Assembly: GCF_000230895.2 (NCBI RefSeq)
Contig: NC_016604.1
Coordinates: 1,240,001 to 1,304,000, forward strand
Length of the DNA stretch: 64,000 nt
Direction: 5' to 3'
Source: Mycolicibacterium rhodesiae NBB3
GTDB lineage: Bacteria > Actinomycetota > Actinomycetes > Mycobacteriales > Mycobacteriaceae
The notes under the pieces are model-generated. The model did not search any database. It saw only the letters and a program-made list of their open reading frames with translations, and was not told the DNA's origin. Shown piece by piece: positions 1 to 8,783 of the stretch. The position numbers were made by a program, and so were the translations under genes. Numbering within the stretch: the stretch's first letter is position 1; each line of letters opens with the position of its first letter.

Positions 1-68
1 TGGCTAGTTCGAAGGGCATAGTCGATGCCGGAACTAGACACTGTCAAGATTAGCTTCGGGAGGCCACG

Positions 69-497
69 ATGACCGCGCCATTGACCGTTCGAGCCGGTGA
101 TCGCGAGCGTGAACAGACTTCCAACCTGCTGGGCCAAGCCCTCGCGCAGGGCTACTTCACGCTGGACGAGTACGAGACTCGACTACAGGCCACTTTCGCC
201 GCCCACACCACGGACGAACTGAGCGGGCTCGTCGCAGACCTGCCGCTGGACCGCATCCGGCGCAACGACCCGGCGCGCAGGCAGGCGCGCCGCAGAGCCG
301 CATGGCGTGGCGTGCAGATCCACGTCGCGGCCTACGTCGCGATGGTCGTCATCGTGCTGACGGTGTGGCTGGTAGTCGGTCTCACCGCGGGCGCCTGGTA
401 CTTCTGGCCGGTGTGGCCGATCCTCGGTGCCGGCATCGGCGTCATCGGACACGCAGTGCCGATTCACGGCTCGATCAAGCCTGCGCGAATCGCGTAG
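69..497 (+). CDS. DUF1707 domain membrane protein with 2TM C-terminus
   Basis: A 142-residue protein. Residues ~8-60 match the DUF1707 (SHOCT-like) domain common in actinobacteria, with the typical VRAGDRERE start and the LDEYETRL motif. Two hydrophobic segments follow (~95-113 and ~118-135), so it is probably an inner-membrane protein with a cytosolic N-terminus. A good ribosome binding site GGGAGG (58-63) precedes the ATG. Its 3' end overlaps the convergent response-regulator gene by 34 bp. The molecular function of DUF1707 proteins is not established, and I infer only a small regulatory or structural membrane role. Confidence 0.85.
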   Translation: MTAPLTVRAGDREREQTSNLLGQALAQGYFTLDEYETRLQATFAAHTTDELSGLVADLPLDRIRRNDPARRQARRRAAWRGVQIHVAAYVAMVVIVLTVWLVVGLTAGAWYFWPVWPILGAGIGVIGHAVPIHGSIKPARIA

Positions 498-1120
498 CGC
501 GTCAGGGCAACCCGGTCCTGCAGGCCGAGCTTGGCCAGCGTGTTGGTGCGGTGACGGTCGACGGTCTTGGCGCTGATGCTCAGCGTGGCAGCGATCTCGC
601 GGGTGGAAAAGCCCTCGGCAATCAGCTTGAGCACCTCCTCCTCGCGCGGCGTGAGGATGGTTTCCGGCAGCGCGTCGCCCTGCCGTGCCCGGTGCAGATA
701 GTCCCGGATCAGCGCAGTCACCGCACCCGCGTACAGAAACGGCTCCCCGCGCAGCGTCGCTCGGCATGCCTCGAGCAGATCGCGGTCCGCCACCGACTTG
801 AGCACGTAGCCCGACGCGCCCGCCTTCAGAGCCTCGAAGAAGTACTGCTCGTTGTCGTACATCGACAGGATGAGGATCCGCACGTGCGGATGCCTGCGAT
901 TCATTTCCCTCGCAGCCTGCAAACCCGTCATCCGCGGCATCGCGATATCGAGGATCGCCAGGTCAGCAGGTGTGCGGTCGAGCACGTCGAGCGCCTCGTT
1001 GCCGTCGGCCGCCTCCGCCACCACCGTGAGATCCGGCTCGGCATCGAGGATCATCCGTAGACCGCTGCGCACCAGCGCGTGGTCGTCGGCCAGCAGGATC
1101 CGCGCGGGCGACGCGAGCAT
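464..1120 (-). CDS. NarL/FixJ-family response regulator
   Basis: A 218-residue two-component response regulator. The N-terminal receiver domain has the acidic pair D12/D13, the phosphoacceptor D58 in LAILDIAMP and a conserved Lys in YVLKS. The C-terminal LuxR-type helix-turn-helix (~150-215) contains LTPREEEVLKLIAEG and SAKTVDRHR. It should bind DNA when phosphorylated by the kinase encoded just upstream. The kinase stop and this ATG share one base (TGATG), so the two are translationally coupled. The target genes are not visible; the divergent CBS/transporter pair is one possibility. Confidence 0.93.
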   Translation of the reverse strand: MLASPARILLADDHALVRSGLRMILDAEPDLTVVAEAADGNEALDVLDRTPADLAILDIAMPRMTGLQAAREMNRRHPHVRILILSMYDNEQYFFEALKAGASGYVLKSVADRDLLEACRATLRGEPFLYAGAVTALIRDYLHRARQGDALPETILTPREEEVLKLIAEGFSTREIAATLSISAKTVDRHRTNTLAKLGLQDRVALTRYAIRAGLIEP

Positions 1121-1974
1121 CAGCCGTCCCGATCGGGCAGCGGAATCACCAGACGCACCTCGGTGCCCTCGTCCTTGGCGCTCGTGATCGTCAGCGTCGC
1201 GTTCACCAGCACCGCCCGCTCACGCATCCCGTTGATACCCGCCCCCTCGTCGACGACGCCGCCTCGCCCGTCGTCGGCGATGCGCAGCGCGAGGTGATTC
1301 GCGGTGGAGTGCATATCGAGCCACACCTTGTTGGCCGCCGCATGCCTCGCGACGTTCGTCAGGCTCTCCTGCGCGACACGGTAACAAACCAGCTCGACAT
1401 CGGCGGGTAGCCGATCTCCTTGGGAGGCAATGTTTTTCACCACCGGAAGAGCGGTTGCCTGAGAGAATTCACTGCACAGCGCGTTGAGCGCACTCGTCAA
1501 CCCCAGGTCTTCCAACGCGTCCGGCCGTAGTCGACGGACGATGCTTCGGACTTCGTCGAGGCTCGCCCGCACGGCCTCCTGTGTCCCGGCGAGTTCGCTC
1601 TTGATCTCGGCGGGCGCCCGGTCGACGGCCCGTTTGAGCATCAGCAGCGCGACCGTCAGCGTCTGCCCGATCTCATCGTGCAGTTCGCGCGCGATGCGCT
1701 GGCGTTCGTTCTCCTGCGCGGCCAGCGCGGCCGCGCCCGCAGTCGTCCGCTCGGACTTCAGCAGCGGGGCCAGGCTCGACCGCAGCAGCAGCGCGTTCGC
1801 CGTCAGCATCACCGCAAGCCCGACGACGAGGACCGGAATCTCGGTGAGCTTGATGCGCGAGGACACCGACGCCGGCGACAGCGCGAGGATGAACGTGCCT
1901 GCAACGAAGATCAGGCCGTTGATCAGGAACACACGCCGAAACAGCGCGGCGGCTGGAGTGCGCGCCCCTCTCAT
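1120..1974 (-). CDS. NarL-type sensor histidine kinase (HisKA_3)
   Basis: A 284-residue membrane sensor kinase. Two transmembrane segments (~14-34 and ~46-64) leave only a very short external loop. Next comes a HisKA_3 dimerisation domain with phosphoacceptor H99 in ARELHDEIGQ, then a HATPase_c domain with an N-box region and the G-box ADDGRGG. I chose the ATG at 1974 because it lies just before the first membrane helix; an upstream in-frame start at 2088 would add 38 low-complexity residues. It is the cognate partner of the overlapping response regulator. The lack of an extracellular sensing domain suggests sensing within or near the membrane. Confidence 0.9.
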   Translation of the reverse strand: MRGARTPAAALFRRVFLINGLIFVAGTFILALSPASVSSRIKLTEIPVLVVGLAVMLTANALLLRSSLAPLLKSERTTAGAAALAAQENERQRIARELHDEIGQTLTVALLMLKRAVDRAPAEIKSELAGTQEAVRASLDEVRSIVRRLRPDALEDLGLTSALNALCSEFSQATALPVVKNIASQGDRLPADVELVCYRVAQESLTNVARHAAANKVWLDMHSTANHLALRIADDGRGGVVDEGAGINGMRERAVLVNATLTITSAKDEGTEVRLVIPLPDRDG

Positions 1975-2035
1975 AGCCCCAGCGTGGCCCGCGGCACCGA
2001 GGTTTGTCCATACAGGCCACATCTGCGGCGAATGG

Positions 2036-2046
2036 GGGTCAGACCC
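2036..2046. promoter_or_regulatory. palindrome in divergent kinase/CBS promoter region
   Basis: A perfect 11-bp inverted repeat GGGTC-A-GACCC lies in the 152-bp gap between the divergent kinase gene (start 1974) and CBS-protein gene (start 2127). Its placement fits an operator acting on either promoter, for example autoregulation by the NarL-type regulator. The function is inferred only from position and symmetry. Confidence 0.3.
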
Positions 2047-2126
2047 GATGGTGCGCCCGGCCTCCCCCGCCAAGACTGACGTCAACATGCACGGTCAGTC
2101 GACGAAATGACCGGAGGACGAGGACG

Positions 2127-2630
2127 ATGACGCTTACCGCAGACACCGCCGGCACCCATTGGAACGAACTCATGCAAGCACATGAAATCGCCGTGACCCC
2201 ACCGACGGTGCGGATGGACGATCCGGTGTCCAAGGCCGTACAGCTGATGGTGGTCAACCGACTGCCCGGACTCGTCGTCGTCGACGACTCCGACCGGCCC
2301 GTCGCCGTGCTGCCCGGCACCCAGGTGTTGCGGCTGACGATCCCCGAGTCCTATCGCGACGACCCCGCGCTGGTGCGCACCGTCGACGAGATCCACGCTG
2401 ACCTGTTCTGGCACGGTCCCGGCCGGCTGACAGTGGGCGACTGCCTGCCCAGCCCGGTCGCCAAACCCGTGACGGTGGCGCCCGACGCCACCCTTCTCGA
2501 GGTCGCCACCGTGATGGCCAACAAAAGGAGTCCGCTGATCGCGGTCGTCGACGGTGGCGGAAGGCTCGTCGGTGCCGTGACGCTCGAGCGGCTCCTCACG
2601 AGCCTGGCCGTGGCCGGCCCCAACGACTGA
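2127..2630 (+). CDS. tandem CBS-domain protein
   Basis: A 167-residue protein made of two CBS modules (~10-70 and ~105-165). CBS pairs bind adenosine ligands and often regulate transporters. The ATG at 2127 follows a purine-rich GGAGGACGAGG stretch. A longer in-frame ORF from 2004 would add a basic, low-complexity leader and is rejected. The stop lies 12 bp before the start of an ArsB/NhaD-type transporter, so the two are almost certainly cotranscribed. I infer that this protein gates or senses for that transporter. Confidence 0.85.
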   Translation: MTLTADTAGTHWNELMQAHEIAVTPPTVRMDDPVSKAVQLMVVNRLPGLVVVDDSDRPVAVLPGTQVLRLTIPESYRDDPALVRTVDEIHADLFWHGPGRLTVGDCLPSPVAKPVTVAPDATLLEVATVMANKRSPLIAVVDGGGRLVGAVTLERLLTSLAVAGPND

Positions 2631-2642
2631 TCCATCGGCGTC

Positions 2643-3929
2643 GTGCTGGCTCCTCTTCTGGCGCTGGCGATTTTCGTCGTCGCCTTCTGGTTTCTGGCGA
2701 CAGAGCGTGCGAACAAGGTAAAAACGGTCCTGGTCGCCGCGGGTCTGATGACGCTGCTCGGCCTGACGCCCGGCGTCAAGATCTTCTACTCGGAACACGA
2801 GGGCATCGACTGGAACGTCATCTTCCTGCTGCTCGGCATGATGGTCATCGTCGGTGTCATCAAGCAGACCGGACTGTTCGACTTTCTCGCGATCTGGGCC
2901 GCCAAACGCTCGAGGGGCAAGCCGTTTCGGCTCATGGTGATGCTGATGGTCATCACCGGCGTGGCCTCACCGGTGCTCGACAACGTCACCATCATCATGC
3001 TCGTCGCACCGGTCACCCTGGTCATCTGCGACCGGCTGGAGATCGCCCCCCAACCGTTCCTCATCGCCGAGGTGCTGGCATCCAACATCGGCGGCGCGGC
3101 CACCCTCATCGGCGATCCGCCCAACATCATCATCGGCAGCCGGGCGGGCCTGACGTTCAACGACTTCCTGGTGAACATGGCGCCGGTGGTGCTCGTCATC
3201 TTCATACTGTTCGTCTTCTTCACCAAGTTCCTGTTCCGAAAAGACCTGCGCGCCAACCAGATGCGCCTCGACAAGGTGATGGCGCTGCAGGAGCGGCGGG
3301 CGATCAAGGACACCGGCCTGCTCGTGCGATCGATGGTGGTGCTGGCACTCGTCATCGTCGGCTTCAGCCTGCACTCCGTACTGCACGTGGCACCGTCGAT
3401 CGTCGCATTGCTCGGGGCGGGCACGATGCTGTTGGTCACCGACATCGACGTCGCCGACGTGCTTCCCGAGGTGGAGTGGCCGACGCTGGTGTTCTTCATG
3501 GGTCTGTTCGCGATGGTGTCCGGTCTGGTGCACACCGGTGTGATCGGATGGCTCGGTGACGCAGTTGTCCACCTGTTCGGCGACAACTTCTTCGTTGCCG
3601 CAACGGGATTGTTGTTCGGGTCGGCCGTGCTCGGTGCGTTCGTCGACAACATTCCGTACACGGCGACGATGACCCCGGTCGTCGAGGACATGGCCGCGCA
3701 GGCTCCCGATGCCGAGACCGGCCGGGCCCTGTGGTGGGCGTTCGCGCTGGGCGCGTGCTTCTCCGGCAACGGTACCGCGATCGCCGCGAGCGCCAACGTC
3801 GTCGCCATCGGCATCGCGCAGCGGGCGGGCCACGCGATCAGCTTTTGGCGCTTCACCCGCTACGGCATCGTCGTGACCCTGCTGTCTACCGTGCTCGCGT
3901 GGGTGTATGTGTGGTTGCGTTACTTTTGA
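2643..3929 (+). CDS. ArsB/NhaD-type ion transporter (IT superfamily)
   Basis: A 428-residue polytopic membrane protein with about 11 hydrophobic segments. It has the family signatures ASNIGGAATLIGDPPN (~140-155) and, in the second half, FVDNIPYTATMTP and GNGTAIAASANV. These place it in the ion-transporter superfamily (citrate/ArsB/NhaD; SLC13-like). The substrate could be arsenite, Na+/H+ or a dicarboxylate and cannot be decided from sequence. The start is GTG at 2643, 12 bp after the CBS-protein stop, which suggests CBS-linked control. The 3' end overlaps the convergent monooxygenase gene by 10 bp. Confidence 0.85.
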   Translation: MLAPLLALAIFVVAFWFLATERANKVKTVLVAAGLMTLLGLTPGVKIFYSEHEGIDWNVIFLLLGMMVIVGVIKQTGLFDFLAIWAAKRSRGKPFRLMVMLMVITGVASPVLDNVTIIMLVAPVTLVICDRLEIAPQPFLIAEVLASNIGGAATLIGDPPNIIIGSRAGLTFNDFLVNMAPVVLVIFILFVFFTKFLFRKDLRANQMRLDKVMALQERRAIKDTGLLVRSMVVLALVIVGFSLHSVLHVAPSIVALLGAGTMLLVTDIDVADVLPEVEWPTLVFFMGLFAMVSGLVHTGVIGWLGDAVVHLFGDNFFVAATGLLFGSAVLGAFVDNIPYTATMTPVVEDMAAQAPDAETGRALWWAFALGACFSGNGTAIAASANVVAIGIAQRAGHAISFWRFTRYGIVVTLLSTVLAWVYVWLRYF

Positions 3930-5344
3930 TGTATCCAGTTATCAAGAGCCGCAACGACTTCGGTGGCGCTCGGCGTTCGGTCGGCGGCCCACGCCACGTA
4001 GCTGTCGGGCCGAACCAGAACGGCCTCGGGCAGCTCAGGATGGTCGCCGACGACGTGCACGATGTCGGCCCGGCCTGCGTCGACCGGCGACGCGGTGATC
4101 AACACGAACTTCCCCGCCCGCAGCAGTTCGTAGACGCGCCGACCACCGAATTCGACGTCCGGCATCCGTCGTCCCACCAACGGGTTATCACCCCGCTTGC
4201 GCGCGTAGGCAATTCCGATACCGCTGAGGAATTCGCGCATCAGCCGTCTGGTCTTGGGGACGCGGGTCAGCGTGCCGATCACGACGGTGCGCGCGATGCG
4301 CTGCAGTCTGGAACGCCCGAGCACCACCTGATTGAAGGCGTCGGTCGTTCGCAGCACCATGGCGCCGACCGGATGCCGTTCGGCTTCGTAGCTGTCCAAC
4401 AAATCGTGTGGTGCCGATCCGTTGACTGTGGCGGCGAGTTTCCAGCCGAGGTTCATCGCGTCTCCGATACCGGTGTTCATGCCTTGGCCGCCAAGAGGGG
4501 AATGCACGTGTGCGGCATCGCCCGCGATGAACACCCGGCCCGACCGGTAGTGACGCGCCTGTCGGCGTTCGGACAGGAACCGAGAACTCCACCTCATCTC
4601 GGTCATGCCGTAGTCCTCACCGGCGACGCGCATGAACGAGTCACGGATCTCGTCCAGCGTCACCGGTTCGGTCAGCGGCGCCTGTTCGCGCAACCGGTCC
4701 CATGCGATGGCGCGGAACCAGCCGTCGCCGAACGGGATCATCAGCACGACACCACGCTCGTTGGTGACCCCGGTGAGGGTGTCGGACGGTGCGCGCGTCA
4801 ACGCGACGTCGGCCAGCAGGATGTGCGTTTCGTACTGTTTGCCGACGAAGTCGATGCCGACCAGACTGCGGATCGTGCTGTGAGCACCGTCGCACCCCAC
4901 CACGTACTTCGCGCGGATGGCGTCGCCGCCCGAACACTCGACCGTGACGCCGTCGTCGTCCTCCGTCAGGCCGACCACCTCGGCGCCGCGCACGACAGGA
5001 ACCCCGAGCTCGCCGGCACGGCCTGCCAGCACCTGTTCGGTGCCGCTCTGAGGGACGATCAACAACATCGCGTACCTACCGGGCAGCTCCCGAAGGTCCA
5101 TGGGTTTTCCACCGGGCGGAGCGACCTCGTAGACGGCCACGCCGCGGGGGATCAGGTCCTCGGCCATCCCGCGCGCGTCGAGCAGTTCCAGGGTGCGGGC
5201 GTGCACGGCAAAAGCCCTGGTGATGTTGGGAGTCGAGGCGCGTTCCTCGAGCACCCGCACGGCCACGCCGCCGAGTGCGAGTTCGCAGGCCAGCATCAGC
5301 CCGGTCGGCCCCGCGCCGACCACCACCACGTCCGTCGCGTCCAT
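3920..5344 (-). CDS. FAD-dependent aromatic-type monooxygenase (PF01494)
   Basis: A 474-residue class A flavoprotein monooxygenase. All three family motifs are present: the N-terminal Rossmann fingerprint VVGAGPTGL, the DG motif GCDGAHSTIR (~160) and the GD motif FIAGDAAHVHSP (~275). Such enzymes use NAD(P)H and O2 to hydroxylate aromatic or polyketide substrates. A thioredoxin-like C-terminal tail (~400-474) resembles the phenol 2-monooxygenase/PheA type. The ATG at 5344 is chosen because the Rossmann strand starts four residues later. It is a single gene divergent from the Mrp operon. The substrate is unknown. Confidence 0.87.
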   Translation of the reverse strand: MDATDVVVVGAGPTGLMLACELALGGVAVRVLEERASTPNITRAFAVHARTLELLDARGMAEDLIPRGVAVYEVAPPGGKPMDLRELPGRYAMLLIVPQSGTEQVLAGRAGELGVPVVRGAEVVGLTEDDDGVTVECSGGDAIRAKYVVGCDGAHSTIRSLVGIDFVGKQYETHILLADVALTRAPSDTLTGVTNERGVVLMIPFGDGWFRAIAWDRLREQAPLTEPVTLDEIRDSFMRVAGEDYGMTEMRWSSRFLSERRQARHYRSGRVFIAGDAAHVHSPLGGQGMNTGIGDAMNLGWKLAATVNGSAPHDLLDSYEAERHPVGAMVLRTTDAFNQVVLGRSRLQRIARTVVIGTLTRVPKTRRLMREFLSGIGIAYARKRGDNPLVGRRMPDVEFGGRRVYELLRAGKFVLITASPVDAGRADIVHVVGDHPELPEAVLVRPDSYVAWAADRTPSATEVVAALDNWIHQK

Positions 5345-5427
5345 GAGGCCGGATGGTAGCCCCATCAGCCCACGTAGACTGGCGTTAAGCCCGAGCCTTT
5401 CAACCGGCTGACACCCCGCTATCCGGA

Positions 5428-8316
5428 GTGCCCTTGCTCGTCATTCTCATCGCCCACGCGGTCGCTACCGCGCTTGCTCCCCTGCTCGTGTACCGCTGGG
5501 GGCGGCAGGCGTTCTATCCGCTGGCGCTGGTGCCGCTCGGTTCACTGATCTGGGTCTTCACCAACTGGCCCGCGCCCGGTGGTGCGGTGACCGTCGACGT
5601 GCCGTGGGTGCCGGAACTGTCGATGGACATCGCGCTACGATTCGATCCGCTCGCGGCCATCATGAGCGTGGTGGTGCTGGCCATCGGCGCCCTCGTCCTC
5701 TTCTACTGCGCGGATTACTTCCAGCACCACGACGGGCACACCGAGAAGCGACTGCCCAGCTTCGCCGCCGAGCTGGTCGCGTTCTCCGGCGCCATGTTCG
5801 GCCTGGTCACCAGCGACAACATGCTTCTGCTCTACGTGTTCTGGGAGCTCACCACCGTGTTGTCGTTCCTGCTGGTCGGGCACTACGCCGAACGTGCCAC
5901 CAGCCGGCGTGCGGCCACCCAGGCGCTGCTGGTCACGACCTTCGGTGGCCTGGCGATGCTCGTCGGCATCATCGTGCTCGGCAACATGGCGGGCACCTAC
6001 CTACTCTCCGAACTGATCGCCTCGCCTCCTACCGGTGTCGCGGCCTCCGTCGGCGTGGTGCTCGTCCTCGTCGGGGCGCTGTCGAAATCGGCGATCGTGC
6101 CCATGCATTTCTGGCTGCCCGGCGCGATGGCCGCACCCACACCGGTCAGTGCGTACCTACACGCCGCTGCGATGGTCAAGGCCGGGGTGTACCTGCTTGC
6201 CAGGATGACGCCGGGCTTCGCGGATTCGCCTCCGTGGCGGCCCGTCGTGCTCACGCTCGGCATCGTGACGATGCTGCTCGCCGGATGGCGGGCGTGCCGC
6301 GAGTACGACCTCAAGCTGATCCTCGCGTTCGGCACGGTCAGCCAGCTCGGGCTGATCACCGTCATGGTCGGCTCCGGTGGCAGCGACATGATGCTGGCCG
6401 GGCTGGCCATGCTCTGCGCGCACGCGATGTTCAAAGCGTCGTTGTTCATGGTCGTCGGGGTCATCGACCACGCCACCGGCACCCGCGACATCCGTAGGTT
6501 GGCGTGGCTCGGCGCACGCAGCAGAAGCCTGCTGGTCATCGCCGTCGGCGCCACGGCGAGTATGGCGGCGCTACCGCCGTTCCTCGGCTTCGTCGCCAAG
6601 GAAGCTGATCTCGAAACCGTCCTGCACAGCCCGGTGCTCGGCTCGGCCGCACCGTTCGTCCTCGCGGGCATCGTGCTCGGCTCGGTGTTCACCACGATCT
6701 ACAGTCTGCGTTTCCTGTTCGGCGCATTCGGCCGCAAGGGACGGTTGGAGCCCAGTACCCGCGTCGCCGAAATGCACCGTCCCGAAATCACTTTCATGTT
6801 CCCCCCCGCGCTGCTGGCCGCGGCGGGCCTGCTCTTCGGCCTCTGGCCGACCCAGCTCGACACCGTGCTCGACAGCTATGCGGACACGGTGCCCGGTGGG
6901 GCGGATTACGACCTTGCGCTGTGGCACGGTCTCGGGCTGCCGCTGCTGTTGTCGGTTCTCGTCCTTGCGGTCGGCACCGCGGCGTTCTTCAGCCGGGCCC
7001 GCCTGCGCCGCCTGCGCACCCTGCGCGAACCGCTGGGCAACGCCGACGAGATCTACGACGCACTGGTACGCGGACTGGACCGATGGTCGGTGGAGCTCAC
7101 CGCGGTCACCCAACGCGGTTCGATCCCCGCCACCCAATCGGTGATCCTTTCGACGCTGGTTCTCGTGCCGACGATCGCATTGGCTCTGGGTGCGCGCGAC
7201 CGGCCGAATTTCGCGCTGTGGGGCTCACCGCTGCAGGTCGTGATCGGCCTGATCATCCTCAGCGCCGCGCTCGGCGCGATGGTGATGCGTAACCGCCTAG
7301 CCGCGGTGCTGCTGGTCGGTGTGACCGGCTACGGCTGCGGCGCGATCTTCGCGTTGCACGGCGCACCCGATCTGGCGCTGACCCAGTTCCTCGTGGAGAC
7401 GCTGACGCTTGTGGTGTTCGTGCTCGTGTTGCGATCGCTGCCCGCCGAGGCCGACCGCATCCACATCAGACGCAACCGTTGGCCACGAGCAGCTCTGGCG
7501 GTCGCGGTCGGTGCCACCGTCACCACGCTGGCGACCTACGCGATGGCCGCGCGCACGGGCGTTCCGATCGCCTCGCTCATCCCTGATGCGGCCTACTACC
7601 GCGGCCACGGCGCCAACGCGGTGAACGTTCTGCTGGTCGACATCCGCGCGTGGGACACGATGGGCGAGATCATGGTGTTGCTGGTCGCGGCGACCGGGGT
7701 CGCGTCAATGGTGTTCCGGCATCAGCGGTTCGGGGCGCCGCCACGGGTAGCCGACGCCGGCCAGCCCGACATCGGGAAGCTCCCCGTCCTCCCGACCACC
7801 CCCGCCGTAGGCGACATCACTTGGTTGCGGGGCAGTGAACTGCGCGACCCGCGGCACCGCTCGCTGATCCTCGAGGTCGCGACCCGAGTCATCTTCCCGC
7901 TGATCATGGTGCTGTCAGCGTACTTCTTCTTCGCGGGGCACAACACGCCGGGCGGCGGGTTCGCCGGCGGCCTGACTGCGGGTCTGGCGCTGGTGCTGCG
8001 ATACCTCGCCGGTGGACGCTATGAACTGGGCGAGGCGCTGCCACTGGACGCGGGCAAGATCCTGGGGGCGGGACTGTGCCTGTCGGCGGGCACCGCATTC
8101 GCCTCCATCCTGGTGGGCGCGCCCGCGTTGTCATCAGCGCTGATCGAGGTCGATCTACCGGTGCTCGGCACCGTCAAGTTCGTCACGGCACTGTTCTTCG
8201 ACCTCGGGGTCTATCTCATCGTCGTCGGCCTCGTCCTCGACGTACTGCGCAGCCTCGGCGCGCGCATCGACGTGGAGTTGGGCCGAGACCAGGCGACGGC
8301 GGTGAGCGCACGATGA
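5428..8316 (+). CDS. mrpA: Mrp Na+/H+ antiporter subunit A with fused MnhB domain
   Basis: A 962-residue, roughly 20+-TM protein and the largest Mrp complex subunit. The N-terminal two thirds are NuoL-like (proton_antipo_M, e.g. YLHAAAMVKAGVYLLARM at ~245-262). A DUF4040/MnhB-like region follows, with a C-terminal MnhB domain containing FFFAGHNTPGGGFAGGL (~830-850). The complex exchanges cytosolic Na+ (or K+) for external H+. There is no separate B gene, consistent with the fusion. The start is GTG at 5428. The stop overlaps mrpC as ATGA, so translation of the operon is coupled. Confidence 0.95.
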   Translation: MPLLVILIAHAVATALAPLLVYRWGRQAFYPLALVPLGSLIWVFTNWPAPGGAVTVDVPWVPELSMDIALRFDPLAAIMSVVVLAIGALVLFYCADYFQHHDGHTEKRLPSFAAELVAFSGAMFGLVTSDNMLLLYVFWELTTVLSFLLVGHYAERATSRRAATQALLVTTFGGLAMLVGIIVLGNMAGTYLLSELIASPPTGVAASVGVVLVLVGALSKSAIVPMHFWLPGAMAAPTPVSAYLHAAAMVKAGVYLLARMTPGFADSPPWRPVVLTLGIVTMLLAGWRACREYDLKLILAFGTVSQLGLITVMVGSGGSDMMLAGLAMLCAHAMFKASLFMVVGVIDHATGTRDIRRLAWLGARSRSLLVIAVGATASMAALPPFLGFVAKEADLETVLHSPVLGSAAPFVLAGIVLGSVFTTIYSLRFLFGAFGRKGRLEPSTRVAEMHRPEITFMFPPALLAAAGLLFGLWPTQLDTVLDSYADTVPGGADYDLALWHGLGLPLLLSVLVLAVGTAAFFSRARLRRLRTLREPLGNADEIYDALVRGLDRWSVELTAVTQRGSIPATQSVILSTLVLVPTIALALGARDRPNFALWGSPLQVVIGLIILSAALGAMVMRNRLAAVLLVGVTGYGCGAIFALHGAPDLALTQFLVETLTLVVFVLVLRSLPAEADRIHIRRNRWPRAALAVAVGATVTTLATYAMAARTGVPIASLIPDAAYYRGHGANAVNVLLVDIRAWDTMGEIMVLLVAATGVASMVFRHQRFGAPPRVADAGQPDIGKLPVLPTTPAVGDITWLRGSELRDPRHRSLILEVATRVIFPLIMVLSAYFFFAGHNTPGGGFAGGLTAGLALVLRYLAGGRYELGEALPLDAGKILGAGLCLSAGTAFASILVGAPALSSALIEVDLPVLGTVKFVTALFFDLGVYLIVVGLVLDVLRSLGARIDVELGRDQATAVSAR

Positions 8317-8783
8317 CCACCTCGTTCGTGCCGCTCGTCCTGCTCGGCGGGCTCACCGCGGCCGGTGTGTATCTGCTACTGGAACGCACGCTGACCCGAA
8401 TGCTGTTGGGTCTGTTGTTGATCGGCAACGCCATCAACCTGCTGATCCTGGTGGTCGGCGGTCCGTCCGGCAACCCACCCATCCGCGGTCGCACCAGCGA
8501 CGGCTACACCAATACCGCAGATCCGTTGGCACAGGGGATGATTCTGACCGCCATCGTCATCACGATGGGTATCGCGGCGTTCGTCCTGGCGATGGCCTAC
8601 CGGACCTACCGGCTCAACACTGAAGAGGAAGTAGCGGACGATCCGGAGGACGCAAAGGTCTCCGAGTTCGCCGCGAGGGACATCGCCGCCGTGGAAGAGG
8701 ACCGCCCACAAGCCGTTCCCTCCCGCGACACCGACGCGCCCGACGAATTGGATGCACTGCCGGGACACGAGGGCAGCGCATGA
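8313..8783 (+). CDS. mrpC: Mrp antiporter subunit C (NuoK-like)
   Basis: A 156-residue NuoK-like subunit with three membrane helices in the first ~100 residues, including the conserved LLGLLLIGNAINLLIL segment. The hydrophilic, acidic tail (~105-156) is longer than in many homologues. It belongs to the Mrp Na+/H+ antiporter membrane arm with MrpA and MrpD. The start ATG overlaps the mrpA stop by 4 bp (ATGA) and the stop overlaps the mrpD start in the same way. An upstream in-frame start at 8076 lies inside mrpA and is rejected. Confidence 0.94.
   Translation: MTTSFVPLVLLGGLTAAGVYLLLERTLTRMLLGLLLIGNAINLLILVVGGPSGNPPIRGRTSDGYTNTADPLAQGMILTAIVITMGIAAFVLAMAYRTYRLNTEEEVADDPEDAKVSEFAARDIAAVEEDRPQAVPSRDTDAPDELDALPGHEGSA

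Noticed and set aside
2036..2046. Possible DosR box at the kinase/CBS promoter
   Set aside because: GGGTC-A-GACCC has different arms and spacing from the 20-bp DosR consensus, so only a generic palindrome is reported.
2077..2084. TGACGTCA palindrome before the CBS gene
   Set aside because: An 8-bp palindrome is expected by chance at this scale in GC-rich DNA.
2786..3856. 356-codon minus-strand ORF opposite the ion transporter
   Set aside because: Antisense shadow of a high-GC gene; composition is Met/Thr/Ser-rich with no domain, while the plus-strand frame has clear transporter motifs.
3731..5359. 542-codon plus-strand ORF opposite the flavin monooxygenase
   Set aside because: No domain; the minus strand carries all three class A monooxygenase motifs.
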